A program made the position numbers and the translations under genes. A DNA stretch of 64,000 bases from CAVRIA01 sp963721115 (GTDB taxonomy: Bacteria > Desulfobacterota > Binatia > HRBIN30 > CADEER01), in NCBI GenBank assembly GCA_963721115.1, contig CAVRIA010000025.1:30319-94318 (forward strand), in the 5' to 3' direction. Shown piece by piece: positions 16,790-25,554 of the stretch. Within the stretch, counting starts at the first letter, position 1; each line of letters opens with the position of its first letter. The notes under the pieces were generated by a model. It did not search any database. It was not told where the DNA came from and saw only the letters and a list, made by a program, of their open reading frames with translations.

Positions 16790-18496
16790 TCAGCCCAGCG
16801 GGCCCTGATAGACCTCGGTGAAACGCATCAGCAGCTCGAGCGGGATCGACAGGTTGGCCTCGCGGTCCGTCCGCAGGCAGACCACGGCCGGACCCGCCGC
16901 CTCGCGGGCGCGCCGCAGCGCCGGCTCGACGTCCTCGAGTCGCTCCGCGTACTCGCCGTGGCAGCCGAGGCCCTCCGCCACCCGATCCCATCTCACCGTC
17001 CCCTGCTCGGTGCCGAAGGTGCGCCCGTACAGCATGCGCTCGTTCGGCTCCTCCATCGTCCAGGAGCCCTCCGCGAAGACGATCGCCGTGATCTTCACGC
17101 CGTCGCGAGCCGCCGACTGCATCTCCATGAAGTTGAAGCCGGCGGCCCCGTCGCCGGTGACGCACACGACCTCTCGGTCCGGCGCCCCGAGCTTGGCGCC
17201 GATGGCAGAGGGGATGCCGGTGCCGAGCATGCCGAGCTCGAGGATGCTGTGGTACGAGCGCGGCCTGGTCGGCGGCAGACCGGAGTGCGCCCAGAGCGAG
17301 GTGTTGCCGCCGTCGGCGACGTAGACCGCGTCATCCCCGAACACCGCGCCGATCACCTGCATCGCGTGAGCGGGGTGGAGGCCCGGGCCCTTCCAGCTCG
17401 CGATCGGCGCCACCTGCTCGTCCCACCACGCCTGCGCCGCCGCACGGTAGCGCGCCAGGTCCGCCCCGTCGCGCGGACCAGCTCCTCTCTCGCGCAGCCT
17501 GCGCGCCACGCCCTCGAGCGCGTTCTTCACGTCGGCGACGATCCCCAGGGTGATCGGCCGGGTGACGCCGATGTGGCGCGGATCGACGTCGATCTGGATC
17601 AATTTCTGATGCGCCGGATCTCCCCAGTACTTGTCGTACGGAAGATCCAGATTTCCGAGCCTCGACCCGGCGACGAGAACGACGTCGGCCTCCCGCTTGA
17701 CGACGTCGCCGCCACGGCCGAAGCCGAAGATCCAGTTTGGATGGTCGAGGGGAACCGACGACCGCCCCGCCATGGACGTCAGCACCGGACAGCCCAGCAG
17801 CCCGACCACGTCGAGCAGAGCGGCGTTCGCCTCGCCGCGATCGACGCCGGACCCCGCGACCACGAGCGGCCGCCGGGCAGCAGCGAGCAGCTCTGCGGCC
17901 TCTCCCAACTGGACCTCCGACGCCTGCGGGCGGGGCGGGCGGTAGGCGGACGGGGGCAGAATCGGCGCCGTCTGCTCGTCGCCCTCCGCATAGAGCACCG
18001 GAGCCGGGAGCTCGATGTGCACCGGCCCCGGCCGCCCCGTCCACATCTCGCGGAAGGCGAGGCGAACGACCTCCGGGATTCTGTCCCAGGAAAGGACGGG
18101 ACCGCCCCACTTGACCACCGGCTTGAAAACGTCCAGCTGGTCCTGCCCCTGGAAGGTGGCGGGCGACGACGGATAGACGATGCCGAGGCGGTGCTGGGAG
18201 GTGATCGCCACGACGGGAACCCCCTCGTGCCGCGCCGTGATCACGCCCGGCAGCAGGTTGGCCGACCCGGGGCCGGGGTTGCCGAGGACGACCGCCACCT
18301 GACCTGTCGTCTTGTACAGACCCTCCGCCATGTGCACGCCGGCCGCCTCGTGCCGCACCGGCACCAGACGGATCCCGTTCGCCCCCAGACGGGCGAGGAA
18401 GGGATCGATCTCGGGAGACGGAAGGCCGAAGACGAACTTCACTCCTTCGTTGGCCAGACAGCGCGCGAGGAGCTCACCACCGTTGATTGCGCTCAT
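16790..18496 (-). CDS. Thiamine diphosphate-dependent enzyme, acetolactate-synthase-like
   Basis: 568-residue protein with the three-domain ThDP fold. The N-terminal PYR domain has the catalytic Glu in PVRHEAAGVHMAEG and GNPGPGSANLLPG; a central TH3 domain follows; the C-terminal PP domain has GDGAAGFNFMEMQ as the ThDP/Mg motif. Start at 18496 follows GGGAGGACC. It is not in the ilv operon (a true ilvBN pair is at 39048), has no small subunit beside it, and lacks some AHAS-specific segments. A decarboxylase, carboligase or 2-hydroxyacyl-CoA lyase of the same superfamily is therefore at least as likely as acetolactate synthase. Its substrate is unknown. Confidence 0.88.
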   Translation of the reverse strand: MSAINGGELLARCLANEGVKFVFGLPSPEIDPFLARLGANGIRLVPVRHEAAGVHMAEGLYKTTGQVAVVLGNPGPGSANLLPGVITARHEGVPVVAITSQHRLGIVYPSSPATFQGQDQLDVFKPVVKWGGPVLSWDRIPEVVRLAFREMWTGRPGPVHIELPAPVLYAEGDEQTAPILPPSAYRPPRPQASEVQLGEAAELLAAARRPLVVAGSGVDRGEANAALLDVVGLLGCPVLTSMAGRSSVPLDHPNWIFGFGRGGDVVKREADVVLVAGSRLGNLDLPYDKYWGDPAHQKLIQIDVDPRHIGVTRPITLGIVADVKNALEGVARRLRERGAGPRDGADLARYRAAAQAWWDEQVAPIASWKGPGLHPAHAMQVIGAVFGDDAVYVADGGNTSLWAHSGLPPTRPRSYHSILELGMLGTGIPSAIGAKLGAPDREVVCVTGDGAAGFNFMEMQSAARDGVKITAIVFAEGSWTMEEPNERMLYGRTFGTEQGTVRWDRVAEGLGCHGEYAERLEDVEPALRRAREAAGPAVVCLRTDREANLSIPLELLMRFTEVYQGPLG

Positions 18497-18658
18497 TTGG
18501 TCCTCCCTCGGCCGCCGCCGGCGGCCGCATTCCGTCCGCACTCCAGTGATCGACATACCACATGCCGACCGCATTCCGGCAGGGCGGCAACCGCCGACGA
18601 TCGTGGTGACGGATCGCATTGACACCGGCTCGTCGCCTCGGCCAAGCTCCGAGCCGCC

Positions 18659-19244
18659 ATGAAGATCGAGCCCGTCGTCCTGGAAGGCCGTCATGTCCGC
18701 CTCGAACCGCTCTCCCCCGAGCATGCAACCGCCCTGTGGGCGGTCAGCGACGACCCCGAGATCTATCGTTTCAAGCCCTATGTCCTGCGCTGCGAAGAGG
18801 ACCTGCGGCGCTTCATCGGCGTCGCCCGCGCCGAGCTCGACGCCGGACGCGGGCTCTCCTTCGCGACGATCCTGAAGGAGACGGGTGCGCCGGTGGGCTC
18901 GAGCAGCTTCGCCGCCGCCGATCCGCCGCACAGGCGCATCGAGATCGGAGGCACCTGGGTCACCCCGCCGCGGCAGCGCACCCCGATCAACACCGAAGCC
19001 AAGTACCTGATGCTGCGGCACGCCTTCGAGAGCCTCGCGCTGCCTGCGGGTCGAGTTCAAGACCGATTCGCTCAACGCCAAGTCGCGCAACGCCCTGCTT
19101 CGCATCGGCGCCGTCGAGGAGGGAACGCTGCGCAACCACATGGTGATGCCGGACGGGCGCAGCCGCCACAGTGTCTACTACAGCATCATCGCCGGCGAAT
19201 GGCCCGCGGCGAAGGCGCGTCTCGAGGACATGCTCACCCGTTGA
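18659..19244 (+). CDS. GNAT-family N-acetyltransferase, frameshift near 19040
   Basis: Reconstructed ~195-residue acetyltransferase of the RimJ/RimL-like GNAT group, which acetylates amino groups using acetyl-CoA. The N-terminal part runs from MKIEPVVLEGRHVRLEPLS to YLMLRHAFESLA. After a frame change near 19040 the C-terminal part resumes with VEFKTDSLNAKSRNALLRIG, GAVEEGTLRNHMV and the terminal SVYYSIIAGEWPAAK, ending at 19244. The NxxS(R)xALxRIGA pattern is a family hallmark, which supports both halves belonging together. It is divergent from the ThDP enzyme. The target could be a protein N-terminus, an antibiotic or a small amine. Confidence 0.8.
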
Positions 19245-19257
19245 GCCGCCGGCGAGA

Positions 19258-20022
19258 TCAGCGCACCCGCCCGGCGCGCAGAGCCTCGACCGGATCCATG
19301 TCGCGATAGGCCCGGCTGCCGTACCACGCGGCGGCGAGGAAGAACGCGCCGCTGATCGCGTTGAAGACGGCGATGGCACCGCTGTGACCGCCGCCGGCGG
19401 CGCCGAAGTTGGCAACCGCAATGCCGAGGTGGATGAGGAAGAACAGCAGACAGACGAACTGCACCAGGCGGATCCCCGCCCGCTGCCCCCACATCGAGGT
19501 GGGAAAGAGAGTGAACGTGAGCAGCAGGTGCCAGCCGGCCATGTGGACCGCCATCTTCAACGCCCAGTCGCCCGGCTCGCCCGCGGCACGCAGCACGTAG
19601 AGGTAGCTGGCGACGAAGCCGGCGCCCGATGCCGCCAGCGCCAGGGAGGCGTGAATCCAGGCCGAGCGGCTGGGGCGGGCCCGCAACGCGTCCTGCCGGC
19701 GCGCGGCGCGGCCCGACACCGTCACCTGGACATCGGGCGCGCCCCGTTCCGTGCTGGCCAGGCGCAGGGTCACGGACTGACCGCTCGCCGGCAAGCTCCC
19801 CTCTACCCCGCGCTCCAGCTCGCCGCGATTCCGCGCCTCGACGATCGCGGTGCCGTCCAGCACCAGGCGCCCGCCTTCGTAGCCGTAGTCGCTCTCGAAG
19901 GTCGCGCGCGGCCACCCCGGCAGCGGCAGGAGAAATCCGACCTCGAGCTCCGCCCGTTCTCCCGGCCGCTCCCGAGCCATCGCCCCGCCGCCCGCCAAAC
20001 CTGTCCTCGCTCCGTCGCTCAT
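19258..20022 (-). CDS. Membrane protein of unknown function with soluble N-terminal half
   Basis: 254 residues. The first ~120 look like a soluble beta-rich domain (ELEVGFLLPLPGWPRATF, LVLDGTAIVEA). The rest forms about four membrane helices: ASLALAASGAGFVASYLYVL, VHMAGWHLLLTFTLF, LVQFVCLLFFLIHLGIAVA and AISGAFFLAAAWYGS. I do not recognise a named family. The start at 20022 has AGGGA very close upstream; an internal ATG at 19980 is possible. It converges with the GNAT gene (14 nt apart) and diverges from the monooxygenase at 20268. Confidence 0.7.
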   Translation of the reverse strand: MSDGARTGLAGGGAMARERPGERAELEVGFLLPLPGWPRATFESDYGYEGGRLVLDGTAIVEARNRGELERGVEGSLPASGQSVTLRLASTERGAPDVQVTVSGRAARRQDALRARPSRSAWIHASLALAASGAGFVASYLYVLRAAGEPGDWALKMAVHMAGWHLLLTFTLFPTSMWGQRAGIRLVQFVCLLFFLIHLGIAVANFGAAGGGHSGAIAVFNAISGAFFLAAAWYGSRAYRDMDPVEALRAGRVR

Positions 20023-20267
20023 TCCCTACTTCACGCCCGCGCCGCCTCGGCCCCTCCGCGCGCCTACCCCGCGCCCCCCCTTCGCCGACCGGATCGGCGC
20101 TCCGTCGGCTGGCGGCCCGATGGACCACCTAACGCACGAGACCCCGCATGCGGTCAATCATCGGCTGGCGGCGTGGAGTGCAGCACTTTGCGCATCTCAG
20201 CCGGGTAGCGACGGGGTTTCGTCCCCGCGGACGTCGCGCTAGAAGTGCGGAGAGGGAGGATGTGATC

Positions 20268-21797
20268 GTGAATCGGACGCCAGCAGCAGAGGAGCCTACA
20301 TCGCCGGGGAAGACGACCACCGTGGCGATCATCGGCGCGGGCTTCTCCGGAATCTGCCTCGCCATCCGGCTCAAGCAGGCGGGCATCGAAACGTTCACGA
20401 TCTTCGAGAAGTCCGACGGCGTCGGAGGCACGTGGCGGGACAACAGCTATCCCGGTGCCGCCTGCGACGTCCCCTCGTTCCTCTACTCCTTCTCATTCGA
20501 GGTGAAGACCGACTGGTCGCGCAAGTTCAGCCCGCAACCGGAGATCCTCGAGTACCTCGAGCACTGCACGGACAAGTACGGCGTGCGATCTCACATTCGT
20601 TTCGAGACCGAGGTCGCCTCCGCCCGCTTCGACGAGGGCGAGGGAGTGTGGCGACTCCGAACCGCCCGCGGCGAAGAGCACACGGCAAACGTTCTGGTCA
20701 GCGGCGTCGGTCAGCTCAATCGCCCCTACTACCCGGACATCCCGGGGCTGGCCGACTTCCAGGGCACTTCCTTCCATTCGGCGCGCTGGAACCACGCGCA
20801 CGACCTCTCGGGCGAGAACGTCGCCGTCATCGGCAACGGCGCCAGCGCCGTCCAGATCATCCCGCAGATCGCGCCGCAGACGGCGCGGCTCTCCGTCTTC
20901 CAGCGCAGCGCCAACTGGATGCTGCCGCGCATGGACGCGGCATACAGCGAGAAGGAGCACCGGCGTCTGACCCGGCACCCGCTGCTGGCGCGTCTCTATC
21001 GGGCGTCGATCTGGGCACGTCTGGAAGCCCGCTGGCCGGCCTTCTCCAAGGACAGCTGGGTGGGGCGGAAGTTGGAGCGGTTCGCCCGCGAGGAGATGAG
21101 CCGCCACATCTCGGACCCGCATCTGCGCGAGGTCCTCACACCGACCTACCCGGTCGGGTGCAAGCGGATTCTGATCTCCGACGACTACTACCCGGCGCTG
21201 GCGCGGGACAACGTCGAGGTCGTCACCAGCCCGATCCGCCGCGTGACCCCGCACGGCATCGTCACCGAGGACGGCAACGAGCGTCCGGTCGACACGATCA
21301 TCTTCGCCACCGGCTTCCGGGCCAGCGACTTCCTGGCGCCCATGGACATCCACGGCACCGGGAACAGGACCCTGAACCAGGTCTGGAAGGACGGGGCGGA
21401 GGCCTATCTCGGCATGACCCTGGCCGGCTTCCCCAACTTCTTCATGCTGTACGGCCCGAACACCAACCTCGGCCACAACTCGATCATCCTGATGATCGAG
21501 TGCCAGGTGCGGTACGTGATGCAGTGCCTGCGCCTTCTCGCGGAGCGCGATCTCGAGTCGATCGACGTGCGCCCGGAGACGATGCGGCGCTACAACCAGG
21601 AGGTACAGCGCAGCCTGAAGAAGTCGGTCTGGGACACCGGCTGCGAGAGCTGGTACAAGAACGAGGCCGGCAAGATCACCAACAACTGGCCGCACAGCAC
21701 CGTCAGCTACTGGTGGCGGACGCGGCGGCCCGACGTCTCCGCCTTTCGGCTCGAGTCGCGCCGCGCGCGCCGCGACTCGATGACGCGCGCCGCCTGA
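20268..21797 (+). CDS. FAD-dependent monooxygenase, Baeyer-Villiger type
   Basis: 509-residue flavoprotein using NADPH and O2. The N-terminal FAD-binding motif is IIGAGFSGICLA, followed by GGTWRDNSYPGAACDVPS, typical of this class. The type I Baeyer-Villiger fingerprint FxGxxxHxxxW is present as FQGTSFHSARW from residue 164. The NADPH motif IGNGASAVQ follows, and the conserved ATGF(R) segment lies near the C-terminus. Start is taken as GTG at 20268, 8 nt after GGGAGG. It would oxygenate a ketone to an ester or a heteroatom; the substrate is not predictable. It is monocistronic and followed by a ~350-nt stretch without a clear gene. Confidence 0.9.
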   Translation: MNRTPAAEEPTSPGKTTTVAIIGAGFSGICLAIRLKQAGIETFTIFEKSDGVGGTWRDNSYPGAACDVPSFLYSFSFEVKTDWSRKFSPQPEILEYLEHCTDKYGVRSHIRFETEVASARFDEGEGVWRLRTARGEEHTANVLVSGVGQLNRPYYPDIPGLADFQGTSFHSARWNHAHDLSGENVAVIGNGASAVQIIPQIAPQTARLSVFQRSANWMLPRMDAAYSEKEHRRLTRHPLLARLYRASIWARLEARWPAFSKDSWVGRKLERFAREEMSRHISDPHLREVLTPTYPVGCKRILISDDYYPALARDNVEVVTSPIRRVTPHGIVTEDGNERPVDTIIFATGFRASDFLAPMDIHGTGNRTLNQVWKDGAEAYLGMTLAGFPNFFMLYGPNTNLGHNSIILMIECQVRYVMQCLRLLAERDLESIDVRPETMRRYNQEVQRSLKKSVWDTGCESWYKNEAGKITNNWPHSTVSYWWRTRRPDVSAFRLESRRARRDSMTRAA

Positions 21798-22150
21798 GGA
21801 CCTACCCCCGGGACACCCGGGTGGCCGCGGCGAAGACGCCGGCGGGAAGACCGCCGGGTCGAACGACCTCCCGGCGCCTGAGCCGGTCGGGCCGCCGGCG
21901 AATCCCAGAACTCGGACGGACGCAACCGAGCCCATCCCAGCGGTGATCCAAGCGGGCCGGTCCGGCATCACGCAGCCGCGCGCTGCCGGCTGGCATGTCT
22001 CTGGCACATCTCCACGGCATCGATATGTACCAGGTGCCTTCATCAGCGCGGTTCACCAGGAACGGGGCAAACGGCGGGCGGCTCGCTCGCCCGCCGGGCA
22101 GCAGAGATGCGGCGCTCGCCGTTCGCGGGCGACCGCGAGTGCCGATCCCG
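21798..22150. other. Gene-poor stretch between monooxygenase and acyltransferase
   Basis: About 350 nt with ordinary GC content and no recognisable gene, RNA or repeat. The reading frame of the downstream acyltransferase stays open back to an ATG at 21995, but the extra 52 residues are basic, low in structure and lack a ribosome-binding site. They are treated as untranslated leader. Confidence 0.5.
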
Positions 22151-23125
22151 ATGCTGAAGCCGCTCATCGATTCGCTCGACGCGGCGGTTCGCGCGCAGAT
22201 TCACGTCGATCCGTTCCAGCGCGATCCGGACTCCATCCGGCGAGTCATGCCGCTGGTGAACGCCTTGAACACCTACTACGGAACGGAGGTCCGTGGCTGG
22301 GAGAACCTGCCCGCGCGCGGCCCGATGCTCGTCGTCGGCAACCATTCGGGAGGGGCGGAAACCTGCGATTTTGCCTTCTTCCTGCAGAAATGGGTCGAGG
22401 TGCGCGGGGCCGAGGCGCCGCTCTACTCGCTCGCCTATGATCTCCTTTTCGCCAACCCGCTCCTGGCGTCGTGGTTCCGCCACTGCGGTGTGGTGCCCGC
22501 AAATCCACAAAATGCACGCCGAGCTCTGGAGATGGGCGCGGCGGTGCTGGTCTTTCCCGGCGGCGACTACGAGGCCTACCGGCCGTGGAGCGAACGCAAC
22601 ACGATCGACTTCGGCGGCCGTCTGGGCTTCGTCGAGCTCGCCCTGCGGAGCGGGGTGCCGGTCGTTCCCATGGTCATCCACGGCGCGCATCAGTCGACCA
22701 TCGTTCTGACGCGCGGAAGCCGCATCGCCCGAGTCACCGGACTGGGAAAGCTGCACGTCAAGATTTTTCCCTTCATCTGGAACCTGCCGTTCGGCCCGAC
22801 ACCCGCCTTCGTGCCATCTGCGCAGCTCCCGGCGAAGGTCACCGTCCAGATCGAGAAGCCGTTGCGCTGGCAGCGCTCCGCCGGAAACCACGCACCTGCG
22901 CCGGCCGTGCTGCGAAGTCGCTATGCGGAGATCACTGCGCTCATGCAGAGGCGCCTCGATGCTCTGGCCGCGGAGCGGCCATATCCCGTTCTGTCACGGC
23001 TCGAGGAGCTGAGCCCGCTGAGCCTAGCCGGGCGCGCGCGCAAGTCGCTCGGATGGCGAAGGCGCCACCGTCCGGCGGAACGCTCTGTACGGACCGGGCA
23101 CCCACCACGCCTCGCCTCCGCCTGA
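22151..23125 (+). CDS. Lysophospholipid/diacylglycerol-type acyltransferase (PlsC superfamily)
   Basis: About 324 residues. The catalytic block is GNHSGGAETCD, the NHSGG variant of the HX4D box seen in MGAT/DGAT2-like members of the LPLAT superfamily. It is followed by ALEMGAAVLVFPGGDYEAYR, the FPGG glycerolipid-binding box, and VPMVIHGAHQS. It probably acylates a lysolipid or neutral glyceride at the inner membrane. The C-terminal ~40 residues are Arg-rich. The start at 22151 (MLKPLID) is chosen by similarity of the N-terminus; GTG at 22139 or an upstream ATG cannot be excluded. The LLM oxidoreductase follows 66 nt downstream in the same orientation. Confidence 0.85.
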   Translation: MLKPLIDSLDAAVRAQIHVDPFQRDPDSIRRVMPLVNALNTYYGTEVRGWENLPARGPMLVVGNHSGGAETCDFAFFLQKWVEVRGAEAPLYSLAYDLLFANPLLASWFRHCGVVPANPQNARRALEMGAAVLVFPGGDYEAYRPWSERNTIDFGGRLGFVELALRSGVPVVPMVIHGAHQSTIVLTRGSRIARVTGLGKLHVKIFPFIWNLPFGPTPAFVPSAQLPAKVTVQIEKPLRWQRSAGNHAPAPAVLRSRYAEITALMQRRLDALAAERPYPVLSRLEELSPLSLAGRARKSLGWRRRHRPAERSVRTGHPPRLASA

Positions 23126-23191
23126 AAGCCCCCCTGTTCGTTGCGCCGGGCGGTGAAACATGTGACTAACAGCGCGCATGGAGAGGCGCGC

Positions 23192-24214
23192 GTGTCACGT
23201 CTGAAGCTCGGCCTGCAGCTCGGCTACTGGGGCGCCCTGCCGCCGCCGGATCTCGTCGGCATCGTCCAGGAGGCCGAGCGGCTCGGCTACGACTCGGTGT
23301 TCACCGCCGAGGCCTGGGGATCGGACGCCTTCACGCCCCTGGCGTGGATCGGCGCCCACACCTCGAGGATCCGCCTCGGCACCGCCATCGCCCAGCTTTC
23401 GGCCCGGACCCCCACGGCGACGGCCATGGCGGCGCTGACCATCGACCACCTGTCGAAGGGCCGCATGATTCTCGGGCTGGGAGTCTCCGGCCCGCAAGTG
23501 GTCGAAGGCTGGTACGGTCAGCCCTTCTCGAAGCCGATGGCGCGCACGCGCGAGTACGTCGGCATCATTCGACAGGTGCTGCGCCGCGAAGCGCCGGTGA
23601 CCAACGCCGGGCCGCACTATCCGCTGCCCTACACCGGGCCCGGCTCGTGGGGCCTGGGCAAGCCGTTGAAGCCGATCACCCACCCGCTGCGCCCCGACCT
23701 GCCGATCTTCCTCGGCGCCGAAGGGCCGAAGAACGTCGCCCTGGCGGCCGAGATCGCCGACGGCTGGTTTCCCCTCTACTACTCGCCGTATCGCACGGAG
23801 GTCTACGCGGAGTCCCTGCGGCACGCCCGGCCGGGCTTCGAGATCGCGCAGATGGTGGTCACCAGCGTCAGCGACGACGTGCCGACCGCGCTGCTCCCGG
23901 TCAAGGCCATGCTCGGCTTCTACATCGGCGGTATGGGCGCCCAGAAGCGCAACTTCCACAAGGACCTGATGGCCCGCATGGGCTTCGAAGCCGAGGCGGC
24001 GAAGATCCAGAGCCTGTTCATGGACGGCAAGCGCGACGAGGCGATCGCCGCGGTGCCCGACCGCTTCGCCGACGAGATCTCTCTGGTCGGGCCGATCGAG
24101 CGCATCCGCGATCGCCTGCAGGCGTGGAGGGAGACGCCGATCACCACGCTCCTGATGGCGACCCAGGAGAGGTCCCTGCTCGCCACGATGGCCGAGCTCG
24201 TGCTCGGGTCGTGA
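23192..24214 (+). CDS. LLM-class flavin/F420-dependent oxidoreductase
   Basis: 340-residue TIM-barrel enzyme of the luciferase-like monooxygenase family. Recognisable segments are EAERLGYDSVFTAEAWGSD, TSRIRLGTAI, MAALTIDHLSKGRMILGLG, VSGPQVVEGWYG and a C-terminal VGPIERIRDRLQAW. The closest style is the F420-dependent N5,N10-methylene-H4MPT reductase-like group, common in actinobacteria and Binatota. Whether it uses F420 or FMN cannot be decided. The GTG at 23192 follows GGAGAGG at good spacing; an upstream ATG at 23141 would add 17 unlikely residues. A palindromic repeat lies in the downstream gap. Confidence 0.88.
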   Translation: MSRLKLGLQLGYWGALPPPDLVGIVQEAERLGYDSVFTAEAWGSDAFTPLAWIGAHTSRIRLGTAIAQLSARTPTATAMAALTIDHLSKGRMILGLGVSGPQVVEGWYGQPFSKPMARTREYVGIIRQVLRREAPVTNAGPHYPLPYTGPGSWGLGKPLKPITHPLRPDLPIFLGAEGPKNVALAAEIADGWFPLYYSPYRTEVYAESLRHARPGFEIAQMVVTSVSDDVPTALLPVKAMLGFYIGGMGAQKRNFHKDLMARMGFEAEAAKIQSLFMDGKRDEAIAAVPDRFADEISLVGPIERIRDRLQAWRETPITTLLMATQERSLLATMAELVLGS

Positions 24215-24248
24215 GAGCCTTGGCCCAATCCGCCCAACCGCCCACCTC

Positions 24249-24321
24249 GGTTGTCGGTCATTGGGTTGTTGGTTGTTGGAGCTTCGGATTACCAACGACG
24301 AACAGCCAACTACCGACCAAC
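24249..24321. repeat. Imperfect palindromic intergenic element, TTGG-rich
   Basis: Left arm 24249-24279 contains TTGGGTTGTTGGTTGTTGG. The right arm, 24292-24321, is largely its reverse complement (about 24 of 30 positions pair), around a 12-nt loop with CTTCGG. The arms are much lower in GC than the flanks and use almost only G/T on one strand and A/C on the other, unlike local coding DNA. It looks like a small dispersed repeat or a stable RNA hairpin between two co-directional genes. Confidence 0.55.
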
Positions 24322-24386
24322 AAGCCGACATCCTCGCGCGCCTCGACCTTGACCCTCCCGCTCTCCTGTGAACATCTCTCGTCCCC

Positions 24387-25370
24387 ATGAGAGCCTCGAT
24401 CTGGGCGGTAATCGCCGTAGCTCTGCTTCTCGGGATCGGCCTCGGCGCCTATCTGTTCGGCGGCGCGTTTCGTCACGAGGGAAGGCGGCGCATTTTCGTC
24501 TCCAACTACAAGAGCAATACCGTCTCCGTCGTCGACGACGATCTGGCGCGCGAGATCAAAGTGCTCGACGTCGGTGACTCGCCGGACGGCATGGCGATCC
24601 GGACGAACCCTCCGCTCGTCGCCGTGGCAAACGGTACGGATGACCGCGTCACCTTCATCGACCCGGTGTCCATGGAGATCGTCGGCACCGCCCCGGTCGG
24701 CGAGGCGCCCGAGGATGTCGCCTTCGGCGCCGGCGGCAAGCTGCTGTTCGTCGCCAGCACCAGCGACCGGGTGGTCAACGTCATCGATCCGGACCGACGC
24801 CAGTCGGTGGGCGATCCCATTCCCTTCACCGACAAGCCGCGGCAGCTGGCCGCCTCTCCCGACGGCAAGCGCCTCTATGTTCTCCTGAGCGCCAAGGAAG
24901 GCAAGGTCGCCGCCGTCGATACGGCGACCCGGGCCGTGGTCGGAAAGCTCCAGATCGGCGGCTCCATCCGCAGCCTGGCCGTGACGCCGGACGGCCGCTA
25001 CCTCATGGTCGGGCGCTTCGACAACGACACGGTGATCTCGGTGGACACGGCGTCGATGCTTCCCGCTCGCACGTACGCCGTCACCACGGGCTACGGCATC
25101 GTCGTCCATCCGACCAGACCCCTTCTGTACTCGATGGCCAGCTTCGACGATGAGGTCGAGGTGCTGAACCTGGACAGTGGCAAGGTCGCCGGGCACTTCT
25201 CCTACGGCGGCTGGCCGACTTACAGCGCCATCACGCGCGACGGTCGCTACCTCTACGTCGTGCACGAGGATTCCGACAACGTCGCCAAGATCGACACCGC
25301 GACCAACCAGCTCGTCGTCAAGATCGCGGTCGGCGCCCAGCCCGGCAACGCGGTGATCTTCGAGCCCTGA
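24387..25370 (+). CDS. YVTN-type beta-propeller protein, membrane anchored or exported
   Basis: 327 residues. An N-terminal hydrophobic helix (IWAVIAVALLLGIGLGAYLF) acts as anchor or signal peptide. Six to seven propeller blades of the YVTN/SMP-30-like type follow, each ending in motifs such as RIFVSNYKSNTVSVVD, LLFVASTSDRVVNVID, RLYVLLSAKEG and YLYVVHEDSDNVAKID. Such domains bind proteins or ligands in the periplasm; no catalytic residues are evident. It stands alone between the LLM enzyme and a convergent secreted-protein gene whose terminator lies in the gap. Confidence 0.88.
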   Translation: MRASIWAVIAVALLLGIGLGAYLFGGAFRHEGRRRIFVSNYKSNTVSVVDDDLAREIKVLDVGDSPDGMAIRTNPPLVAVANGTDDRVTFIDPVSMEIVGTAPVGEAPEDVAFGAGGKLLFVASTSDRVVNVIDPDRRQSVGDPIPFTDKPRQLAASPDGKRLYVLLSAKEGKVAAVDTATRAVVGKLQIGGSIRSLAVTPDGRYLMVGRFDNDTVISVDTASMLPARTYAVTTGYGIVVHPTRPLLYSMASFDDEVEVLNLDSGKVAGHFSYGGWPTYSAITRDGRYLYVVHEDSDNVAKIDTATNQLVVKIAVGAQPGNAVIFEP

Positions 25371-25448
25371 AGCTCACCCGGTTGCGCTCGGGTTCGCAGT
25401 CAAAGGCGAAGGCTCGGACTGAGGGCTGAGGATCCTCGCGCCACAGAC

Positions 25449-25489
25449 AAAAAAAAGGGGGCACTCGCCTTCGCGGGCGAGCGCCCCCT
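25449..25489 (-). terminator. Rho-independent terminator of the 25555-26168 gene
   Basis: On the minus strand, GGGGGCGCTCGCC pairs with GGCGAGTGCCCCC (one mismatch) around a short loop and is followed immediately by eight T residues (25456 to 25449). This is a textbook intrinsic terminator 66 nt after the stop of the minus-strand gene. It may also slow read-through from the convergent propeller gene. Confidence 0.9.
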
Positions 25490-25554
25490 CGTCACCCGAG
25501 CCGCGGCGATCCCTCGGCACGGCAGCCGAAGGATCGGGCTCGTCCTGTCTTCGC

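Noticed and set aside
16777..16796. GGGCTG/CAGCCC hairpin between convergent genes as a terminator
   Set aside because: Only 6 bp, overlaps the neighbour's stop codon and has no T-tract; chance pairing is likely at this GC content.
21995..22150. 52-residue N-terminal extension of the acyltransferase
   Set aside because: No ribosome-binding site, composition unlike the rest of the protein, and homologues of this class start close to the MLKPLID region.
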